Assembly (NCBI GenBank): GCA_051745935.1
Contig: JBNJEM010000242.1
Span: forward strand, 1-10,613
Direction of reading: 5' to 3'
From: JBNJEM01 sp051745935
Lineage (GTDB): Bacteria; Planctomycetota; Planctomycetia; Pirellulales; Pirellulaceae
DNA: 10,613 nt
In this document: in pieces, positions 7,467 through 10,613 of the stretch
Numbering within the stretch: the first letter of the stretch is position 1
Layout of the letters: each line of letters opens with the position of its first letter
Notes under the pieces: model-generated
What the model was told of the DNA's origin: nothing
Seen by the model: the letters and a program-made list of their open reading frames with translations, nothing else
Databases searched by the model: none
Translations under genes and position numbers: made by a program

Positions 7467-7757
7467 ATGCACGTCACCATCGTTCACGTACGCGTCAAAC
7501 CCGATTGCGTCAAAGACTTCATTGCCGCCTGCCGGCCAAACCATGAGGCCTCCTTGCAGGAGACCGGCAATCGGAGGTTCGATATCTTGCAAAGCGCGGA
7601 CGATCCAACCGCCTTCGTACTTTACGAGGCATACGAAACTGTCGAACAGGCCGCCACACACAAACAGACCGCCCACTACCTGACCTGGCGCGAAGAGGTT
7701 GCCGAGATGATGGCCGAACCTCGTCGGGGTGAGCCATACCGGGGCCTCATGCCATAG
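7467..7757 (+). CDS. ABM-domain protein, LsrG-like
   Basis: This is a 96-residue protein of the antibiotic biosynthesis monooxygenase (ABM, dimeric ferredoxin-like) fold. It resembles LsrG over its whole length: MHVTIVHVRVKPD at the N-terminus, NHEASLQETGNRRFDILQ, FVLYEAYET, HKQTAHYLTW and the ending RGLMP all have counterparts in E. coli LsrG, which isomerises phosphorylated AI-2 (3-hydroxy-5-phosphonooxypentane-2,4-dione). No lsr transport, kinase or thiolase genes are visible, so the substrate may be different; small ABM proteins also include quinol monooxygenases such as YgiN. The start at ATG 7467 is chosen because AGAGGA (7455-7460) sits 6 nt upstream and the fold begins at this Met; an in-frame GTG at 7422 would only add a charged tail. 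An iron-type alcohol dehydrogenase follows on the same strand after 195 nt, so the two may share a pathway for a small carbonyl compound. Confidence 0.85.
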   Translation: MHVTIVHVRVKPDCVKDFIAACRPNHEASLQETGNRRFDILQSADDPTAFVLYEAYETVEQAATHKQTAHYLTWREEVAEMMAEPRRGEPYRGLMP

Positions 7758-7952
7758 GCACTATCCGCACAGAAAAGGCTTTCGTTACATTGGGACGGGA
7801 GGCCCTGAGGACTGACAGGCCCAGCGCGCATTAGGTTTCAACGAGGTTCTCTGTGGTGCGCAGCATCGCGCACAACCTTGTCATAAACGGTTTTACGAGG
7901 TCCTCTTCGACCTGCCAGAGGCCGCACGCCCACCATCCAGCGGGAAAGAGCC

Positions 7953-9155
7953 ATGACCGACGAGATCCCGAACACAGCCGCCCTGCTGCCGGGGCGCTTC
8001 GAATTCGCGCAGATGCCGGCGATTCGCTTCGGCTGGGACATCACCCGGCAATCCCTGGACGACACGCTCTGTAGTCTGGTGAAAGACCGGCTGATGCTGG
8101 TGGCCGGAGGGCATGCTGATGCCGAACTGGCACCCGAACGATTGCCGTGCACCCTGACCGAGCGTCAGGTCCATCGCGTCGTGGTACGGCAGGAACCAAC
8201 GCCGGAACTGATCGACCAGATCGTGGCCGATGCACCCGAGGGCATCGAATGGGTCGTCGGATTCGGCGGCGGTAGCGTGCTGGATGCGGCCAAGGCAATC
8301 GCCGGTCTATTGCGCGAGCGTCATTCGATTATCGACTACCTTGAAGGCGTCGGCTGCGGAAGGAAGATCGAAGCCGAACCGGTTCCGTTTCTGGCTGTGC
8401 CCACCACGGCCGGCACCGGCAGCGAAGCCACTAAAAACGCCGTGATTTCAAGGCGGGGCCAGTTCAAAAAATCATTCCGGGATGCGCGTCTGCTTGCACA
8501 CCAAGCTTGGCTCGATCCGGCGCTGCTCGAAAGCTGCCCGCACCGTGTGCGCAATGCCACGGCCATGGATGCTTTCTCGCAGCTGCTCGAATCCTACACC
8601 ACCCACCGGGCCACCCCGATGACGGACGCGCTCGCCCTACAGGGACTCTCGCTGTTCCAAGGCGCACTTGAGGCGGCCGATGACGCGCAAGAAATGAACC
8701 GTCGTGACGGGCTAGGGCGCCTTATGCTCTCCGCCAGCTTCTCGGGCATGACCCTTGCCAATGCAGGTCTTGGGGCCATCCACGGACTTGCCAGCCCGAT
8801 CGGCGCCCATTTCCCGGCACCGCACGGTGAAGTCTGCGCTCGCCTAGTCGCACCCGTAACTGCCGAGAACATTGCCGCCCTCTCCCAACGGCCCTACGAC
8901 CAACAGGCCAAAAGGACTCTGGATCGCTATCGTCTCGTCGCCCGGTTGATGGTTGGCCGGGACGATCTCGACACACTTATCAACGTCTTGCAGGACATGA
9001 CCGACCGATACGTACCTGATGGCCTCGTGCGCCACGGACTGAATGCTGACAACCTTCAACCGGTGCTGGACAACTGCCGGGCCGGCAGCATGCTCGGCAA
9101 CCCTGTCGAACTCTCCGACGAGGCCCTGTATCGCGCGATTATCGCGGCCCTATGA
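7953..9155 (+). CDS. Iron-containing (group III) alcohol dehydrogenase family protein
   Basis: This 400-residue NAD(P)-dependent dehydrogenase of the Fe-ADH superfamily is full length (380-400 is typical) and has no signal peptide. It should interconvert an alcohol and an aldehyde or ketone; the substrate cannot be read from the sequence. The N-terminal dinucleotide-binding half has GFGGGSVLDAAKAIAG (103-118) and the loop PTTAGTGSEAT (150-160). The C-terminal helical half holds the metal site: D206, then Q210 where classical members have His (AMDAFSQLLESY), then H277 (GAIHGLA) and H291 (PAPHGEV). The D-x3-Q form also occurs in some family branches, so it need not mean loss of activity, but the metal could differ. 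GGAAAGAG (7943-7950) just upstream of ATG 7953 supports the start. The LsrG-like gene lies 195 nt upstream. No terminator is evident after the stop. Confidence 0.92.
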   Translation: MTDEIPNTAALLPGRFEFAQMPAIRFGWDITRQSLDDTLCSLVKDRLMLVAGGHADAELAPERLPCTLTERQVHRVVVRQEPTPELIDQIVADAPEGIEWVVGFGGGSVLDAAKAIAGLLRERHSIIDYLEGVGCGRKIEAEPVPFLAVPTTAGTGSEATKNAVISRRGQFKKSFRDARLLAHQAWLDPALLESCPHRVRNATAMDAFSQLLESYTTHRATPMTDALALQGLSLFQGALEAADDAQEMNRRDGLGRLMLSASFSGMTLANAGLGAIHGLASPIGAHFPAPHGEVCARLVAPVTAENIAALSQRPYDQQAKRTLDRYRLVARLMVGRDDLDTLINVLQDMTDRYVPDGLVRHGLNADNLQPVLDNCRAGSMLGNPVELSDEALYRAIIAAL

Positions 9156-9817
9156 TATAGCCCCGGAATTCTGATTGAGAGCGTTAGCCGCGGACATTGC
9201 TATCGCCGCCGTCGCCTTGCGGCAGACATGCCGTTACGGGGCATTGGCATATTAAGGCGAGCCGACTGCAGGCAAACGTGCAACGATGTGTAGCAGGCTG
9301 GAAACCCCCTCCTCTGAAGCATGACGGGGTACGGCGCCTAAACAGTCGCCCGAAGAAAACGTTCCAACAACGCAGAACGGCGAAAACAGGCACCAGCTCG
9401 GCGTGAATCTGGTCTGCACGAAGGCCCCGGCCGCAAGGTTAGTTAGTAGGAAAGGCCGGGTGCGTATTTCTCGATCAAGACTCGAAGCACTGAAACACGT
9501 CCAAAACGAGGCCGGTTACCTTTAAGCGACCCGATACCCCTCCAACCTATCTGTGTTTTACAATCGGGGAGCCGGTCATCAATCGCCCCGAGATTCCCGA
9601 ATAAAATAACCGCCTAATACCAACCAGTCCGTGGACCGTGATCCGGCGTGCTGCGCTGTAACGCGCAGTAATGGGGATGGAAAACAACACCGGGGCAAAG
9701 TCGATCAACCTTCGGTGCGGAACTTTTACCAAGGCAGGCGAACCTAGGTTCGAAAATGAACTTTCACAAGCCTGCGGCACTCCGGACGGATCCCCAGCAC
9801 GGCTCCGAAAACAGGTC
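9156..9817. other. Gene-free stretch between the dehydrogenase and the tRNA genes
   Basis: I see no credible gene on either strand here; the short open frames lack ribosome binding sites and family motifs. Structures seen: a 7-bp GC stem (9426-9432 with 9454-9460, 21-nt loop); a 5-bp stem (9565-9569 with 9586-9590); a compact 6-bp hairpin (9651-9656 with 9663-9668); and a 14-bp perfect palindrome CGAACCTAGGTTCG (9739-9752). None is followed by a T run, so they are not obvious terminators. No known riboswitch core was recognised. The stretch may be decayed sequence or may encode an unrecognised RNA. Confidence 0.5.
9739..9752. repeat. 14-bp perfect palindrome
   Basis: CGAACCTAGGTTCG is self-complementary over all 14 bases. 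It sits 66 bp upstream of the -35 box of the first tRNA-fMet promoter. A perfect dyad could be a dimeric regulator's operator; half of it also resembles the tRNA T-loop motif (GGTTCG). No function is shown by the sequence alone. Confidence 0.45.
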
Positions 9818-9845
9818 TTGACAAGCCCAGAAGCCGCTTTAGAAT
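9818..9845 (+). promoter_or_regulatory. Sigma70-type promoter of the first tRNA-fMet gene
   Basis: A perfect TTGACA (9818-9823) is separated by 16 bp from TAGAAT (9840-9845, one mismatch to TATAAT). The expected start point near 9852 lies just upstream of the mature tRNA 5' end at 9860, leaving a short leader for RNase P to remove. Confidence 0.85.
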
Positions 9846-9859
9846 GGCCATCCATCAGA

Positions 9860-9936
<77 letters not shown>

Positions 9937-9946
9937 GATTCGAAAG

Positions 9947-9977
9947 AGCCTCGAGGTATTGGCCTCGGGGCTTTTTT
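9947..9977 (+). terminator. Intrinsic terminator of tRNA-fMet copy 1
   Basis: AGCCTCGAGG (9947-9956) pairs with CCTCGGGGCT (9963-9972), including one T-G pair, around a 6-nt loop. A run of six T (9972-9977) follows directly. It starts 10 nt after the tRNA 3' end. Confidence 0.92.
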
Positions 9978-10017
9978 CATGTTCAGTGCAATCCATCAGA
10001 TGCGAGTCGATCTTCCC

Positions 10018-10045
10018 TTGACAGCATGGCGGGTCTGCGTACAAT
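10018..10045 (+). promoter_or_regulatory. Sigma70-type promoter of the second tRNA-fMet gene
   Basis: TTGACA (10018-10023) and TACAAT (10040-10045) are 16 bp apart, the same layout as for copy 1. Both promoters place the start about 8 nt before the mature tRNA. The bases between the boxes differ from copy 1, so the element geometry is conserved while the spacer is not. Confidence 0.85.
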
Positions 10046-10060
10046 GCGCCTCATACCAGA

Positions 10061-10137
<77 letters not shown>

Positions 10138-10143
10138 GACAAG

Positions 10144-10176
10144 AAAAGCCCCGACGCATCGCCTTCGGGGCTTTTT
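10144..10176. terminator. Intrinsic terminator of tRNA-fMet copy 2, probably bidirectional
   Basis: AGCCCCGA (10147-10154) pairs perfectly with TCGGGGCT (10165-10172) around a 10-nt loop, followed by T5 on the plus strand. AAAA at 10144-10147 precedes the stem, giving a short T run on the minus strand. The same hairpin can therefore also end the convergent efflux gene, which stops 31 nt away. Confidence 0.9.
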
Positions 10177-10206
10177 GTTTTTGTCGGAATTGCCGGTCGT
10201 GCCTAA

Positions 10207-10613
10207 TCAGGTGGCCCGTGCACGCCGCCGTTGGGAAATACCGAGCACGCTCGCCGTCAGTGCGGGCAAAAAGGTCAGTGTCACGATCGTCGCACCCAGC
10301 AACCCGAACATCACTATCGCCCCAACCCCGCGATAGAGCTCGGTCCCCTCCCCTGGGATCAGCACCAGCGGCGAGAGGCCGCTGATAGTGGTCAGGGTCG
10401 TCATCACAATCGGGCGCAGCCGCACGGCAACGGCATCCATCACAGCCTGGACCGCATCACGTCCATCGGCAAAATTGCGGCGAGCCTGCTCGACCAGCAG
10501 GATCGGATTGTTGACCACCGTGCCCATCAGGATGAGAAAGCCAAGCATGGAGATCATGTCGAACGGCTGGCTGATGGCCTTCACCCCGATCAAGGGCAGC
10601 AGACCGCCCACCA
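10207..10613 (-). CDS. RND efflux permease (AcrB/HAE-type), C-terminal part (5' end outside window)
   Basis: This is the last ~134 codons of a resistance-nodulation-division inner-membrane transporter, a proton-driven pump that works with a periplasmic adaptor and an outer-membrane channel. The frame is open to the window edge and stops with TGA read from 10209 to 10207. Visible family marks are the transmembrane helix MISMLGFLILMGTVVNNPIL, then LLVEQARR, the short amphipathic segment with VRLRPIVMTTLTTISGLSPL (helix start), GEGTELYRGVGAIVMFGLLG and the final hydrophobic helix TLTFLPALTASVLG, followed by a basic tail (RRRAR). This is the C-terminal trio of transmembrane helices. The LRPI..T and VNN..L motifs are typical of HAE-type permeases. 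The substrate cannot be deduced, because the pore domains lie outside. It converges on the tRNA genes and probably shares their terminator. Confidence 0.93.
   Translation of the reverse strand, partial: VGGLLPLIGVKAISQPFDMISMLGFLILMGTVVNNPILLVEQARRNFADGRDAVQAVMDAVAVRLRPIVMTTLTTISGLSPLVLIPGEGTELYRGVGAIVMFGLLGATIVTLTFLPALTASVLGISQRRRARAT

Noticed and set aside
9197..9406. 69-codon frames on both strands after the dehydrogenase
   Set aside because: The composition is basic and low in structure, there is no ribosome binding site, and no family resemblance is seen on either strand.
9426..9460. GC stem-loop as a terminator for the dehydrogenase
   Set aside because: It lies about 270 nt from the stop codon, has a 21-nt loop and is not followed by T residues.

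Overview
The window reads as chromosomal DNA of a GC-rich (about 60% by eye) gammaproteobacterium. The metG end, the initiator tRNAs with an unpaired C1-A72, a LsrG-like protein and the FIST/kinase/EAL signalling set all fit that group. I cannot name the genus.

Layout. 1-508: the 3' end of metG, encoding the tRNA-binding domain of methionyl-tRNA synthetase. 509-1795: no intact gene, but a graveyard of relics. These are a decayed initiator-tRNA copy (564-640), a decayed hybrid histidine kinase fragment (637-930) and the C-terminal part of a decayed IS256-type transposase (934-1452), followed by about 340 nt that probably holds the promoter of the next operon. 1796-7303: four same-strand signalling genes, in order an Hpt protein, a REC-PAS-GGDEF-EAL protein, a FIST-domain protein and a GAF-like hybrid histidine kinase. 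The last three overlap by four bases at each junction. 7467-7757: a LsrG-like ABM-fold protein. 7953-9155: an iron-type alcohol dehydrogenase. 9156-9817: no recognisable gene. 9818-10176: two near-identical initiator tRNA-fMet genes, each with its own sigma70-type promoter and intrinsic terminator. 10207-10613 (minus strand): the C-terminal end of an RND efflux permease cut by the window edge.

How the genes work together. The four signalling genes supply every part of a multistep phosphorelay: kinase His200 to its own REC Asp497, then Hpt His59, then REC Asp59 of the EAL protein. The FIST protein is the likely sensory input. FIST proteins beside a histidine kinase and a c-di-GMP enzyme are the arrangement known for the nitric-oxide sensor NosP. 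The most economical reading is a NO-responsive (or other small-ligand-responsive) phosphorelay that controls c-di-GMP breakdown: the EAL domain keeps its catalytic signature while the GGDEF motif is degenerate. NO sensing is inferred from family and context, not shown by the sequence.

The relic zone on the left carries a decayed fMet tRNA, and intact fMet tRNAs lie on the right. The roughly 9.2 kb between metG and the tRNA pair may therefore be accessory DNA brought in at, or rearranged around, fMet genes. This is a hypothesis only.
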